Assembly: GCF_003688895.1 (NCBI RefSeq)
Contig: NZ_REFV01000009.1
Coordinates: forward strand, 62,001 to 126,000
Direction: 5' to 3'
Length of the DNA stretch: 64,000 nucleotides
Source: Dokdonia sinensis
Lineage (GTDB): Bacteria; Bacteroidota; Bacteroidia; Flavobacteriales; Flavobacteriaceae
The notes below the pieces were generated by a model. That model was not told where the DNA came from. It ran no database searches and saw only the letters and a program-made list of their open reading frames with translations. Position numbers and translations under genes: made by a program. Of the stretch, positions 17,137 through 26,268 are shown in pieces. Numbering within the stretch: position 1 is the stretch's first letter; each line of letters begins with the position of its first letter.

Positions 17137-19113
17137 TTATCTGGGGAATTGAATATCGAGTTGTAGCCCGTTATTATTAGCTAGTTCAAAGGTACCATTG
17201 ATTTGCTGGGAGAGTAGCTTCATAATACGCATCCCAAAGGAAGTATCTTTCTTTAAATCAAAACCGTCTGGCAATCCCGCACCATCATCTTTAAGTGTAA
17301 GATGGTACTGATTATCAACACTTTTTAAATTAATATTTATTTTCCCTCCTCTGTCTGTAAATGCATACTTATAAGAGTTTGTAAGGAACTCATTTATAAT
17401 CAATCCTAAAGGGAATGACTTATCTGGTTCTATCTTTAATCCTTGCCCTATGTTTTTTTCTATAACAACATCAGTGTTTGCAAATGCCTGAGATACATTT
17501 GTACTTAATGTATTTATATATTCTCGCATATCGAGATGGGTGACATCTTTGCTCTCATACAGCTGGTAATGCACTTGGTTTATGCTATCTATCCTGTTTT
17601 GTAGGTCAGTCAGTTTCTCATCTACAGCGGGATCTTCAATATCGTCTTTGGCTACCTGAATAAAGGAGTCTATAATGGCGAGATTATTTTTAACCCTGTG
17701 GTGCAGTTCTTTTTGTAGGTTTTCTATGACGGTGTTTTGCTTTTTTGTTTTCCTGTAGAAAAAAGCAAATATCCCCAGGCCTACTACTGCAGTGCCTAAC
17801 CCTCCTCCTAGTTGCCACTTACGCTTGCTTTCTTGAGCGAGGAGTTCAGCTTGCGCTGCTTTTTCGGCTTTGAGCTGTAGGTTTTCTTTTTCTTTTTTTT
17901 CGGTTTGATAGCGGGTTTCTATTTGCACGACATCGTTATTATATCTTGCTGATTTAATAGAATCCTGATATTTCTTTTGCTTAATCAAAATGTAGAAGGA
18001 TGTTTTGTAATTTCCTTGAGCTTCTGCGAGATTGATATGTGCGTCGTAAAGTTGGGTAATCAAATAACTAGGCCATCTTTCGCGATTAATCGTATCATTA
18101 CTAATGTTTTCCAAAAGAGAGCTTGCAATATTTAGATTGCCAAGCGATGTTTCTGCTTCTGCTAACCCCATAGTTGCTGAATTTACTGCCAAAGTATCTT
18201 GTGTAAGTTGTGCGTAATAAAGCGCCTGCTTAGAAAAGTCTCTGCTTAAAGACGTGTTGCCTTGTTTTAAGTATGTCCAAGATATTTGGTTGCTAAGGTC
18301 GAAGGCCATTAAATTATAACCGGTATTTATAGCGTGATTGAGTGATTCAGTTTGATGATAAAGTGCTTTTTCAAAATTATTAAGGTCCGTGTAAACCCTT
18401 CCTAGGATTCTATCTATTTGAGCTTTTTGAGTAGAGAGATTTTTTTTGATTGCTATATTTAAAGCAGATAAGAGATACGTTTCTGCTTTTTTATAGTCTT
18501 TTCTGTCTATGTAAAGCCAACTTAGACCTTGAGTTGAATTAAGTTCCATCAATAAAGCCTGTTGTGTTTTATGTTTCTTTGACTCTTCAATGGATTTTAA
18601 GTAATAATGAAGAGCGCTCTCTTCATCTTCCAAATTAAAATAGGCGGCGGCAATATTATTATAAAGTACACAAATCAAATCAGAGTCACTTTTGTCATCT
18701 TTTAATGTCTTTAAACCTATGTCGATAGCATTTTGATATTCTCCAGACTCGGTATAAGCAATTGAGAGATAAAGTTGGCTTTTTGTTCTATTCAATGCAG
18801 ATATACCCTCAATACTAGTAGCTTGTCCCGCGTATTTTTTTGCATTTGACATATCGCCTGTCATGCGACAGTAAGAGCTTAGAAATATATAGCCTTCACA
18901 TTCGGAATTTATATCATTTCGTTTTTTTGCTTCATTAATTAATTTGTCAATAAAGGATTTAGAATCATAGATATTGCCTGTGTTAAAAATAGAATCAATT
19001 TTCCTTTTGGAAAATTCTATATCCTTAGCAAGTTGATTATTTTGGCTGAAACCTTTTAAGAATGGAAAAAATGTTAAAGCAAGTACTAAGAAGAAAAACA
19101 AATACTTCTTCAT
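17137..19113 (-). CDS. TPR-containing sensor histidine kinase (HisKA_2 type)
   Basis: A 658-residue membrane sensor. It has a signal peptide (FFFLVLALTFFPFLKGFSQ), periplasmic TPR repeats to about residue 400, a coiled coil, a membrane segment at about 430-452 (LGGGLGTAVVGLGIFAFFY), then a cytoplasmic kinase. The phospho-histidine is in KELHHRVKNNLAI (about residue 468), typical of the HisKA_2/HWE-like group. The ATPase N-box reads LIINEFLTNSYKYAF and the G-box DDGAGLPDG. The signal sensed is unknown. It is paired with the LytTR regulator two bases downstream and may control the CsgG-like operon beyond. Confidence 0.93.
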   Translation of the reverse strand: MKKYLFFFLVLALTFFPFLKGFSQNNQLAKDIEFSKRKIDSIFNTGNIYDSKSFIDKLINEAKKRNDINSECEGYIFLSSYCRMTGDMSNAKKYAGQATSIEGISALNRTKSQLYLSIAYTESGEYQNAIDIGLKTLKDDKSDSDLICVLYNNIAAAYFNLEDEESALHYYLKSIEESKKHKTQQALLMELNSTQGLSWLYIDRKDYKKAETYLLSALNIAIKKNLSTQKAQIDRILGRVYTDLNNFEKALYHQTESLNHAINTGYNLMAFDLSNQISWTYLKQGNTSLSRDFSKQALYYAQLTQDTLAVNSATMGLAEAETSLGNLNIASSLLENISNDTINRERWPSYLITQLYDAHINLAEAQGNYKTSFYILIKQKKYQDSIKSARYNNDVVQIETRYQTEKKEKENLQLKAEKAAQAELLAQESKRKWQLGGGLGTAVVGLGIFAFFYRKTKKQNTVIENLQKELHHRVKNNLAIIDSFIQVAKDDIEDPAVDEKLTDLQNRIDSINQVHYQLYESKDVTHLDMREYINTLSTNVSQAFANTDVVIEKNIGQGLKIEPDKSFPLGLIINEFLTNSYKYAFTDRGGKININLKSVDNQYHLTLKDDGAGLPDGFDLKKDTSFGMRIMKLLSQQINGTFELANNNGLQLDIQFPR

Positions 19114-19251
19114 AATGAGTCGAGGGTTAGTTAGCCACTAAATATAATTGTTAAAATTTTAACAAAAAAAGAAAACTGCGCAAAAACCTTTCATACCCAA
19201 TAAATTAGAGATTTCCACCAGAAATTTCCATATTTTCACTAGTAATGTAAA

Positions 19252-19902
19252 TCACTCATACCACCTTAAAACCCCAAAATCAAACGGCGTCCATAAACTC
19301 CCCTTCATTCCACTTTTTTTGAGACCAGCATTGAGCCAACTGTTACAGGTCCTATAAAACATATAATTTCCGTGTGCTCGGTAAAAGTTGTCCCGGTCTG
19401 CAGTATAGGTGGCACCTTGCACAAGTTGTGTAGTTCCTGTGCTTCTGTCAAAAGTGTTCAGGATGTAAGCGTTTAATTTTTTTAATTGATCATCAGTAAT
19501 TTTTACAGAAATCCAATTACTTCGTGCTGTGCGATAACGCGTCACGTGCATCAAGGTTTTACTTTCTAAAAATGCCGCTCGAAAGGCTACAGAAAATTTT
19601 AAATCTGCCCAAGTAGGGGTGTTGATGTAAAAGTTCTCTTCGCCCCAGCCAAAAGCAAAATAGGCATCTGCGGGATGCATCACCTGACCGTTCAAAATTT
19701 CGGGAGCGATTAATTTCTTGGGGAGCACAAGATCTGCGTGTACACCATTTGTGGTGAGATAGATCGTGTGAGTTTTAGGTCCGATTGATTCTTTTTCGGA
19801 AATGGGGATAACGGTAAAAATTAGCGAGATGAGGATGTACACTAAAGGTAGCGCAATAAGAATGGCAATGACTTTAATAATGACTTTAAGGAGTTTGCGC
19901 AT
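19252..19902 (-). CDS. DUF2459 / TIGR02117 family protein
   Basis: A 216-residue protein with one N-terminal membrane anchor (IIKVIAILIALPLVYILISL). The body opens HTIYLTTNGVHADLVLP and includes YFAFGWGEENFYINTPTW and NYMFYRTCNSWLN, the hallmarks of TIGR02117/DUF2459. The conserved His, Cys and Trp residues suggest a papain-like (NlpC-type) thiol hydrolase fold, but the activity is unknown. The ATG at 19900-19902 is preferred over an upstream TTG. It stands alone between the kinase operon and the divergent ankyrin gene. Confidence 0.8.
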   Translation of the reverse strand: MRKLLKVIIKVIAILIALPLVYILISLIFTVIPISEKESIGPKTHTIYLTTNGVHADLVLPKKLIAPEILNGQVMHPADAYFAFGWGEENFYINTPTWADLKFSVAFRAAFLESKTLMHVTRYRTARSNWISVKITDDQLKKLNAYILNTFDRSTGTTQLVQGATYTADRDNFYRAHGNYMFYRTCNSWLNAGLKKSGMKGSLWTPFDFGVLRWYE

Positions 19903-20081
19903 TGTATTGTTTTCCAAATTGTATTTGTTTAACAGGATCGTAGTATATCACTACAAGTAAAACTAATGATTGTAATCTTGTATCATCTTATTAAACGGGA
20001 TAAAGTAATCTAAAACTGTCCTCGCGCGATATCTTTTTTGTGTTTATCTTTATAGGCTAAGATGTATTGTACGCAACAATT

Positions 20082-20549
20082 ATGAACGATAAACTTTTTG
20101 ACGCCATCCGCAATGGAGATTTAGAGACAATCAAGTCTATTACTACGGCGCATCCAGAGCTTGTAAATATAAAGGATCAACGCGGATCCACACCATTACT
20201 TCTAGCATCCTACTACGGTAATCAAGATATTACAGAAGAATTGCTCAAGCATAATCCAGATATAGATGCCAAGGATGGTTCTGGAAACACAGCACTTATG
20301 GGTGTTTGTTTTAAAGGATATCCAGTCATTGCAAAATTGCTCATAAAGCACGGTGCAGATGTCAATGCAGTAAACCTCAATAACGCCACCGCGCTCATTT
20401 ATGCGGCAACTTTTGCTCAGGCAGAAATTGCTCAACTTCTTGTTAATCAAGGTGCAAATACTTCTCACAAAGACGACAAAGGGAATACCGCCTACGACCA
20501 CGCAAAGATGCAGGGAGCAAAGGACTTAATGGAAATTCTTAAAGAATAA
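20082..20549 (+). CDS. Ankyrin-repeat protein
   Basis: A 155-residue cytoplasmic protein made of about four ankyrin repeats, for example DQRGSTPLLLASYYGNQDITEELLKH split over 'GSTPLLLAS..G', then DGSGNTALMGVCFKGYPVIAKLLIKHGADVNA and NNATALIYAATFAQAEIAQLLVNQGAN. Such proteins mediate protein-protein contacts; bacterial single-domain versions often accompany catalases or act as immunity or chaperone factors, but no partner is adjacent here. Start ATG 20082-20084 is preferred to the TTG five codons upstream. Confidence 0.88.
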   Translation: MNDKLFDAIRNGDLETIKSITTAHPELVNIKDQRGSTPLLLASYYGNQDITEELLKHNPDIDAKDGSGNTALMGVCFKGYPVIAKLLIKHGADVNAVNLNNATALIYAATFAQAEIAQLLVNQGANTSHKDDKGNTAYDHAKMQGAKDLMEILKE

Positions 20550-20596
20550 AGTGGCTATCTAAAAAGAATTCTTACTCTTCTTAAATAGCCACTTTA
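20547..20596. terminator. Bidirectional terminator
   Basis: TAAAGTGGCTAT (20547-20558) and ATAGCCACTTTA (20585-20596) are perfect 12-nt inverted arms that include the ankyrin gene's stop codon. They lie between converging genes, with T-rich tails. Confidence 0.75.
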
Positions 20597-20615
20597 ATAA
20601 TACAAAGCTATACTC

Positions 20616-21068
20616 TTAATAATGTACGGAAAATTCACCGTCACTCAGGGTGGCGCTACTTCCTGAAGTGAGTACAGGTTTGGTCTTGAAGTCAAAACGT
20701 CCTGCAATGTATTTTTTGTCCTTATTGTGTTCGGTGATGACAAGTGTTCCCTCTGTTGCAATTCCTGCGTCTTCATCCGTTTTTTGATACTTGCCTTGTA
20801 CAGGAAGTTCATATGTATATGCTCCCGTAGCTATATCTTGAGGTAAAAACAGCTGAATATCCTCACCATCTCCCTGTGCACCTGTGAGTAATAACGTCTT
20901 AGTAATGGGAGATATAAATCCCGATGCAAACTTTGCTTCATATGATGTTCCATTTACAGATGCTGTAAAGGTGTTTTTCATTAGTGTGGGAGCTTTCTTG
21001 TCATTGCCACAACTCAATAGGAAGAGGATCAGTAGACCTACCATTCCTAGGTTAAATATTGTTTTCAT
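20616..21068 (-). CDS. Lipoprotein (DUF6252-like)
   Basis: A 150-residue lipoprotein from the ATG at 21066-21068, with lipobox ILFLLSCGNDKK. The mature part starts FTASVNGTSYEAKFASG and ends in beta strands (GRFDFKTKPV ... DGEFSVHY), the layout of DUF6252-type Bacteroidota lipoproteins. It is the last gene of the leftward operon that begins with the OmpA-like gene at 26225. An in-frame upstream ATG (21087-21089) would overlap the previous gene. Function unknown. Confidence 0.7.
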   Translation of the reverse strand: MKTIFNLGMVGLLILFLLSCGNDKKAPTLMKNTFTASVNGTSYEAKFASGFISPITKTLLLTGAQGDGEDIQLFLPQDIATGAYTYELPVQGKYQKTDEDAGIATEGTLVITEHNKDKKYIAGRFDFKTKPVLTSGSSATLSDGEFSVHY

Positions 21069-21079
21069 TGTTTTTATGT

Positions 21080-21655
21080 TTAAATCCATACGATAAGGTT
21101 TACCTCCTGAATCTCACCCGAAACTCCTAATGGTATAGCTTTAAGCTTAATGGAGTATTTCCCTTTATCTAATTTACCAGGATATGCACCATTTGTAAGC
21201 GGGTCGCCTTGTGCATAAGTGAGCAAAGAAATGATGTCAAAGGTTTCCACAGGCTCCAGCATTTCTCCAGGAAAGAACGGCATAGGTTGACGTTTTACCG
21301 AGCGTATCAATTTTCCGTTGCGGTAGAGTTCTGTTACAAATTCAAAAAGTACGATACCGCGCTCCTGCTCATCACGAGGAATCCCAAACCCTTCAAAATT
21401 AAAATTGATAGGATATTTCCCCATTTTAAAATCTTTAAAGAGGTCAACCGCATTGCCATTCTTGAGCTTGATTTCTAGCGACGATTTGTTTTTAATAAGC
21501 ATTTTCCCGTTTACAGATGCTTTTTTCTGCAACACGTTTACTGGTTTTACAGTTTCTATTCTTGGTTTAACCATATTGGTATTTGGTTTAAGTTGCGCTT
21601 TCGCGAAAGCGGATACTAAAATCATTGCTGTAAGTACTATTGTTTTTTTCATCAT
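21080..21655 (-). CDS. Secreted hypothetical protein; palindrome forms its signal-cleavage site
   Basis: A 191-residue exported protein. The signal peptide (TIVLTAMILVSAFAKAQLK) ends in AFAKA, encoded exactly by the GCTTTCGCGAAAGC palindrome at 21597-21610, which gives an A-K-A signal-peptidase I site. The mature part is beta-rich (INFNFEGFGIPRDEQERGIVLFEFV ... KGKYSIKLKAIPLG) and is not a family I recognise. It is gene five of a six-gene leftward operon of exported proteins. Confidence 0.7.
   Translation of the reverse strand: MMKKTIVLTAMILVSAFAKAQLKPNTNMVKPRIETVKPVNVLQKKASVNGKMLIKNKSSLEIKLKNGNAVDLFKDFKMGKYPINFNFEGFGIPRDEQERGIVLFEFVTELYRNGKLIRSVKRQPMPFFPGEMLEPVETFDIISLLTYAQGDPLTNGAYPGKLDKGKYSIKLKAIPLGVSGEIQEVNLIVWI
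21597..21610. repeat. Palindrome copy (perfect), at a signal-peptidase site
   Basis: Minus-strand reading SAFAKA at the end of the signal peptide of the 21080-21655 protein; + strand right flank GGA. Confidence 0.95.
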
Positions 21656-21690
21656 TTATTTTTTAAAAATTAATATTTAGATTTCAGAGA

Positions 21691-22338
21691 TTATTCGACC
21701 CAGATTTTGTCAATGGCATAATTAAGTCCTGTCGAAGGATAACCGTAAAATTCGAACTTGATTCCGTCTACGTCAGACATTTCAAACTTTCCGGGACTGC
21801 CGTCACTAGGTTGTTTTTTAGTAAAATGGCTCAGTTCCATAGTGATTACTTTACCCTTATGATGCCCAGCATCGTTTATAGATCCGTGAAAAGGAGTTAA
21901 ATCTTTTCCGTTACCGCGCCAAAAGGCTCTGTTAGGACCATTAGTCCACATATTGAGATAGACCCGTGCAAAGTTGGATTTCCCTTTAAAAGAAATGTTG
22001 ACGGTTTTATATTTAGATAAGTCCATATTGAGCGCATCTTTACGCATCCCACCATAGGATACCGTCATCGAACTTGCAGTGCCAAAACCGGTACTGCTTA
22101 TGAGCAATCCATCTTTTATCTGGAACTGAAACAGCTGGTCATACGGATTCTCTCCCACGTTATACAGTATTGTGCGCTTGTTGCCTATGATGGTTTTTCC
22201 CTCCCGTTCTATCTTCTCTTTAGAAGCCTTTTTTGTGGTAAATAATGCAACTTCTCCGGTTGAGAAATCATCCCAAAGGATTTGTGCATTTGTTAGACAG
22301 CTCAGTAACAAACAGCTTAGTATGATTAGATTTTTCAT
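21691..22338 (-). CDS. Secreted galactose-binding-like (CBM11-like) protein
   Basis: A 215-residue protein with a signal peptide (LIILSCLLLSCLTNAQ). The mature part opens ILWDDFSTGE and contains LDLSKYKTVNISFKGKS-like and VDGIKFEFYGYPSTGLNYAIDKIWVE-like strands, the jelly-roll layout of CBM11/galactose-binding domains that bind sugars or calcium. No catalytic domain is present. It starts three bases after the upstream repeat-protein gene in the same operon. The assignment is by pattern and moderately secure. Confidence 0.65.
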   Translation of the reverse strand: MKNLIILSCLLLSCLTNAQILWDDFSTGEVALFTTKKASKEKIEREGKTIIGNKRTILYNVGENPYDQLFQFQIKDGLLISSTGFGTASSMTVSYGGMRKDALNMDLSKYKTVNISFKGKSNFARVYLNMWTNGPNRAFWRGNGKDLTPFHGSINDAGHHKGKVITMELSHFTKKQPSDGSPGKFEMSDVDGIKFEFYGYPSTGLNYAIDKIWVE

Positions 22339-22341
22339 ATT

Positions 22342-23607
22342 TTATTCTTTTACGAGTTCTAGAGTGTAGTGGTAACCGTAGCGCAGATCCCCGCTATCCA
22401 GTAAAATGTCACCATAGCCTCTTGCATACCTGTTGCCTCCCACCGTTTCTAACCAGAAGGTGTCATCTGTGTTGGGAATTCTTCTTCGGTTACTTGTATT
22501 CGGTACTATGGGATAATCATTAGCCTGCGTTGTGCCACTTAAAAATTTGAGTATTTCTTTTAAGTTAATCTTGCGCTCTGCATATTCATTATTCGGAATT
22601 CCCCAAACCCCAAATCGCACTTTTCCATAATCTTGGACATTAAATGTATTTGTAAAAGAAGCGTTGTGGTCTATATTCTGAAGGGATTGAGCGATGTGAA
22701 AGACAATAGACGTTTGAGGGCGCTCTACTTCTCCTACGCTCCACTTGCGTTTTGCACCATCGTAAATTACGCTTGTTCTTTTTTCTGAAGCATCTTTAGA
22801 GGGTACTGCCCTATTATTTATAGTCATTGTGGAGGATATTCCTACTTCTTGCATATCACCATCTCCTATATCATTAGAGCGATTAAATTTTATGCTGTTG
22901 AGGGTGTTCTTGAGGAGGAAGGCTTTTTTTGTCCCAGAGGCCACGGCATTACCAGTACTCGAAGTATTCAAAACTCGAGTCCCGTTCCAACTGCCCGTGT
23001 TTGTGTTATTGTACCTTCCTTTAAATTCATTATTTGAGATAAAGTTCATTGAGAAATCCTCTACCTTTGCACCCTCTTTTGTAGTGTAGTTACCCGTGAG
23101 TTTGCTATACGTTACATCATACTTTCCCCATATCATTCCACCATTATTGCCATAGTGACCGGCCACTATTCCCGTAGGACTGTGCACAAAATAGATGTTT
23201 TGAAAATTGGTCTTCCAGTCGCCTTCTAGGTAATGCTGTTTCATATCGGCTATTTTTGTACCGTTCCATTTTCCTTGCGATGATGAGCCTTTCCACCTCC
23301 AGGCCCCATTAAACCCTTGGCTGGTTTTTGTAAATTGAAATTCTCCTTCGTTTCCATTATTGTAAAAAATGCCACGTATTACATTACCAGAATTTTGTGT
23401 AGATCTTATGGCGCCTACTTTTCCGTAAGTGCCTACGACATAATTTCCTTTTTGGTGTAAGATAATATCTCCATGATTTGTTCGGTAGGTTCCTGTCCAA
23501 TCTACCGCAGGAGTTTCGGTCTTATTATTTTGTGTTATTGGTTCTGAGTACGCTTTCGCGAAAGCGGAAACAAAAACCAGTATCGTTAGTATGATATATT
23601 TTCTCAT
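22342..23607 (-). CDS. Secreted repeat protein, paralogue A
   Basis: A 421-residue exported protein. The signal peptide (IILTILVFVSAFAKAYS) ends in AFAKA encoded by the palindrome at 23552-23565. Two copies of a ~75-residue beta module follow: WTGTYRTNHGDIILHQKG ... GAWRWKGSSSQGKWNG, then LEGDWKTNFQNIYFVHS ... GRYNNTNTGSWNG. The C-terminal ~180 residues (ILKFLSGTTQANDYPIV ... RRIPNTDDTFWLETVGG) are shared with the next protein. The 'TGxW/GxW' ends suggest a sugar- or surface-binding beta structure. Family not recognised. Confidence 0.7.
   Translation of the reverse strand: MRKYIILTILVFVSAFAKAYSEPITQNNKTETPAVDWTGTYRTNHGDIILHQKGNYVVGTYGKVGAIRSTQNSGNVIRGIFYNNGNEGEFQFTKTSQGFNGAWRWKGSSSQGKWNGTKIADMKQHYLEGDWKTNFQNIYFVHSPTGIVAGHYGNNGGMIWGKYDVTYSKLTGNYTTKEGAKVEDFSMNFISNNEFKGRYNNTNTGSWNGTRVLNTSSTGNAVASGTKKAFLLKNTLNSIKFNRSNDIGDGDMQEVGISSTMTINNRAVPSKDASEKRTSVIYDGAKRKWSVGEVERPQTSIVFHIAQSLQNIDHNASFTNTFNVQDYGKVRFGVWGIPNNEYAERKINLKEILKFLSGTTQANDYPIVPNTSNRRRIPNTDDTFWLETVGGNRYARGYGDILLDSGDLRYGYHYTLELVKE
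23552..23565. repeat. Palindrome copy (perfect), at a second signal-peptidase site
   Basis: Minus-strand reading SAFAKA at the end of the signal peptide of paralogue A; + strand right flank GGA. Confidence 0.95.
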
Positions 23608-23619
23608 TGTCGTTATATT

Positions 23620-24834
23620 TTAATTTAGGACTTCAATCTTGTAGAAGTATCCCCATTTGTAATTGTTTGAAAATTGAGCAAAACCATAACCTCGTACGGT
23701 TCTGTTGTAGGCGATGTTTGGGTAGGGTTGTTCTACCCAGAAGGTGTGATCACTCCCAGGGATGCGCATCCTGCCATCTGGCCCGTTCTGGAAGCTGTTC
23801 TTGTGGATGTCTGCATTTAAAAAGCGTATAATATCATCCAGATTTATGGTCGCCGAAACTAGATTTTCTTGTGCATTGCTTACCTGATAGGTTCTGGAAG
23901 AAATAAGATTGAGTCTTAAATCGAGCTCGCTGTAAAATTTACCCGTTTTTGAATTGTAAAAAACATCAAAATTGAATGTTTGATTGATAGGATATTCCTT
24001 GTTCTTCTCCCATTTCTTGTTATTTACATTGTACAATGTCTTTACATATTGATTACTGAACTGATCTCTTACGATAGCTTCAAGATTTGCGCTCGCTTTT
24101 ACCTCATTACCGCGACCACTCTCGTAGTTTTTGATTTTTTCTAATGTAAATCGCACCTTCTTAAGTTCTGGGAAGATGCCTTTGAGCTCTCGGTCTTTTC
24201 CGTCTAGAAAAATCGTCCCGTGCATACCACCATGTAATCGTACGCTTATTTTCTTGTGGGAAGGGCTATTAATATTTTCGTCTAGACCTATTTTCCCATT
24301 AAAATGTACAATCCCGCTTGCATCCATATAATTGTCACCGTAGACATAGTACACTTTACCTGAGTTTGCATACAAGAATCCAGCGGTTTTGCCATATTGG
24401 GCATCCATAAGCTCGAGTTTCCCGTGATTTGTAAAGAAGGTTCTGGTAAGGGTTCTAGAGTTTACAGGCAATGGGTTCTTGAAGTTTCCGTTCCACGTGC
24501 CTCTCCAGTAATTTTTATTAGGATCAGAGGTCCATCTCCAGTTTCCTTTCCAAGAGCGGTTGGATTGTGGCATAAAGGATACAATCCCCTTGGTATTTTG
24601 ATTTGTAAACATTCCTGTGTATTGCGTGCCACGACCACTTATTGTAAACGAAGAAAGCAAGATGTGACCCCTCTGGTTATAAATACCTATGGCCTTTCCT
24701 CCATTCTGACTGTGCATAATATGTACATCTCCGTGTCCAGTATCGTATATCGCAGAACTTAATTTTTTTCCAGTATTAGCTCTTACTGTCGTTATGGTGC
24801 ATATTGTAACTAGTAGCAGTATGAGTGTTCTCAT
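23620..24834 (-). CDS. Secreted repeat protein, paralogue B
   Basis: A 404-residue exported protein (signal LILLLVTICTITTVRA) and a divergent paralogue of the following gene. It has two beta modules (GDVHIMHSQNGGKAIGIYNQ ... GNWRWTSDPNKNYWRGTWNG; then FFTNHGKLELMDAQYGK ...). Its C-terminal domain ends DIIRFLNADIHKN ... RMRIPGSDHTFWVEQPY ... GYGFAQFSNNYKWGYFYKIEVL, parallel to paralogue A. It lies 12 bases upstream of paralogue A and 26 bases after the OmpA-like gene. Tandem duplication is the simplest explanation; function is unknown. Confidence 0.7.
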   Translation of the reverse strand: MRTLILLLVTICTITTVRANTGKKLSSAIYDTGHGDVHIMHSQNGGKAIGIYNQRGHILLSSFTISGRGTQYTGMFTNQNTKGIVSFMPQSNRSWKGNWRWTSDPNKNYWRGTWNGNFKNPLPVNSRTLTRTFFTNHGKLELMDAQYGKTAGFLYANSGKVYYVYGDNYMDASGIVHFNGKIGLDENINSPSHKKISVRLHGGMHGTIFLDGKDRELKGIFPELKKVRFTLEKIKNYESGRGNEVKASANLEAIVRDQFSNQYVKTLYNVNNKKWEKNKEYPINQTFNFDVFYNSKTGKFYSELDLRLNLISSRTYQVSNAQENLVSATINLDDIIRFLNADIHKNSFQNGPDGRMRIPGSDHTFWVEQPYPNIAYNRTVRGYGFAQFSNNYKWGYFYKIEVLN

Positions 24835-24860
24835 AGTTTCTAAATTTTAAGTTATTGTGA

Positions 24861-26225
24861 TTATATTTTTTTGATTTCAACACGGCGATTTTTTGCCTTT
24901 GCTACAGTGGTATTTTCTGTGGACAGGGGCATTGTAGCTCCTTTTCCTATCGTTGTGATGCGAGAGGCATCTATACCAAATTCACTTTGAAGCGCTGTTT
25001 GTACGGCCTGAGCACGTTCTTGAGATAATGGAATATTTATGCTATCGTCTCCGTCGCTATCTGTATGTCCTATGACTTCATAATATGCAGTAGCGTTAGA
25101 TTGCATTGCCTGGGCAATAAGTTTGAGAGTGGCATAAGAAGAAGGCTTAATTTGAGCCGATCCTGTCTCAAAAGTGATCCCGTGTGCTTGGTAAGAGCCA
25201 TTGTCAAAAAGGCGCTCACTCGTTTCTACGCCGGTAGCAAACTTGAAGTTGCTTATAAAAAAGTGGTCATTTGCAGTACTTATCTCACTTTCTAAACGTA
25301 GTGTAGAGAATACTGTTTCTGGCTCCACCGCGCGAGGAATGTCCAGCACCTTGTCTTCGTTTACATACACTTTCATACGCGTTCCTTTTTTTAAGATGGC
25401 AATGTGTATCGGAGTTCCGATGCTTCCTTTTTTAGAGAATTCAATATGTGGCTTGTACCCGGTGAGTCCCATCCCTTTTTTTAGCGTTTTCTTCTCTATG
25501 CTAACACCGCCGCCGCTTCCGCTGCCATTTGCGATTTTGATAGCGGTATATTCCTTACCACTCTTGTGCTTGTTGAGGTACATATTGGGATTTTCCAGCG
25601 AGGAAAAAAGGACATACAAGTGTCGCTTAAAGGCAAAGGTGTCCGGATTATAATCTCTCATAATGTCAAACTCTAGCGTAAAATCTTCTGGAAGTTCTCC
25701 TGGCAACTCATTAAAAACATAGCTACCTATTCCTTGTCCTATGCGCATCCAGTTACCAGGAACTGCATTTACGGTAACAACCTCTGCACTTAAATTTGTG
25801 TTCCACTTCTGAGGGAGATCGCCTACGACATCTGCGGTAAAGTCTTCGTAGGCCACAAGGGTCTCTCCAGGCACAAAATCATATTTAGTATATGCTTCAA
25901 AAGAGGTGCTAGGCGTATCACTCATTTCCTGATCCATAGGAGCTGTTTCCTCCCATTGCACACCATCCATCGAGTCAGAAAATGTGCCATTAGACATCGG
26001 ATCTTCTACGGGATACGTATCCATCTCGTCCTGAGGTTGGGTTTGCTCATCTTCTCCCAGATCGAGCATTTTGTCTATTTGCTTATCTGCTTTTTCTTCG
26101 AGCTTTTTTGTGGTTTTATCCAGTTTTTTCTCAAGCTTCTTCGTGAGCTTTTTTAAGAACTGTGCTTCTGCTTGTCCTGAAAAAGCAAGGAAGCATATCA
26201 ATACTAATAATGGTAAGCGTTTCAT
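24861..26225 (-). CDS. OmpA-family outer-membrane protein
   Basis: A 454-residue envelope protein, first gene of the operon. It has a signal peptide (LPLLVLICFLAFSGQAEAQ), a lysine-rich coiled coil (KLTKKLEKKLDKTTKKLEE) and an acidic linker. A concanavalin-like middle part follows (EDFTADVVGDLPQKW ... YVLFSSLENPNMYLN ... FFISNFKFATG). The C-terminal OmpA peptidoglycan-binding domain has YYEVIGHTDSDGDDSINIPLSQERAQAV and ITTIGKGATMPLS ... AKNRRVEIK. It is divergent from the sigma-factor gene across an 86-bp gap with an inverted GTTAAC repeat. Confidence 0.88.
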   Translation of the reverse strand: MKRLPLLVLICFLAFSGQAEAQFLKKLTKKLEKKLDKTTKKLEEKADKQIDKMLDLGEDEQTQPQDEMDTYPVEDPMSNGTFSDSMDGVQWEETAPMDQEMSDTPSTSFEAYTKYDFVPGETLVAYEDFTADVVGDLPQKWNTNLSAEVVTVNAVPGNWMRIGQGIGSYVFNELPGELPEDFTLEFDIMRDYNPDTFAFKRHLYVLFSSLENPNMYLNKHKSGKEYTAIKIANGSGSGGGVSIEKKTLKKGMGLTGYKPHIEFSKKGSIGTPIHIAILKKGTRMKVYVNEDKVLDIPRAVEPETVFSTLRLESEISTANDHFFISNFKFATGVETSERLFDNGSYQAHGITFETGSAQIKPSSYATLKLIAQAMQSNATAYYEVIGHTDSDGDDSINIPLSQERAQAVQTALQSEFGIDASRITTIGKGATMPLSTENTTVAKAKNRRVEIKKI

Positions 26226-26268
26226 ATCTTTTGGTTTTAAGATTCACTCCTTTATGCAGGATTTAAGG

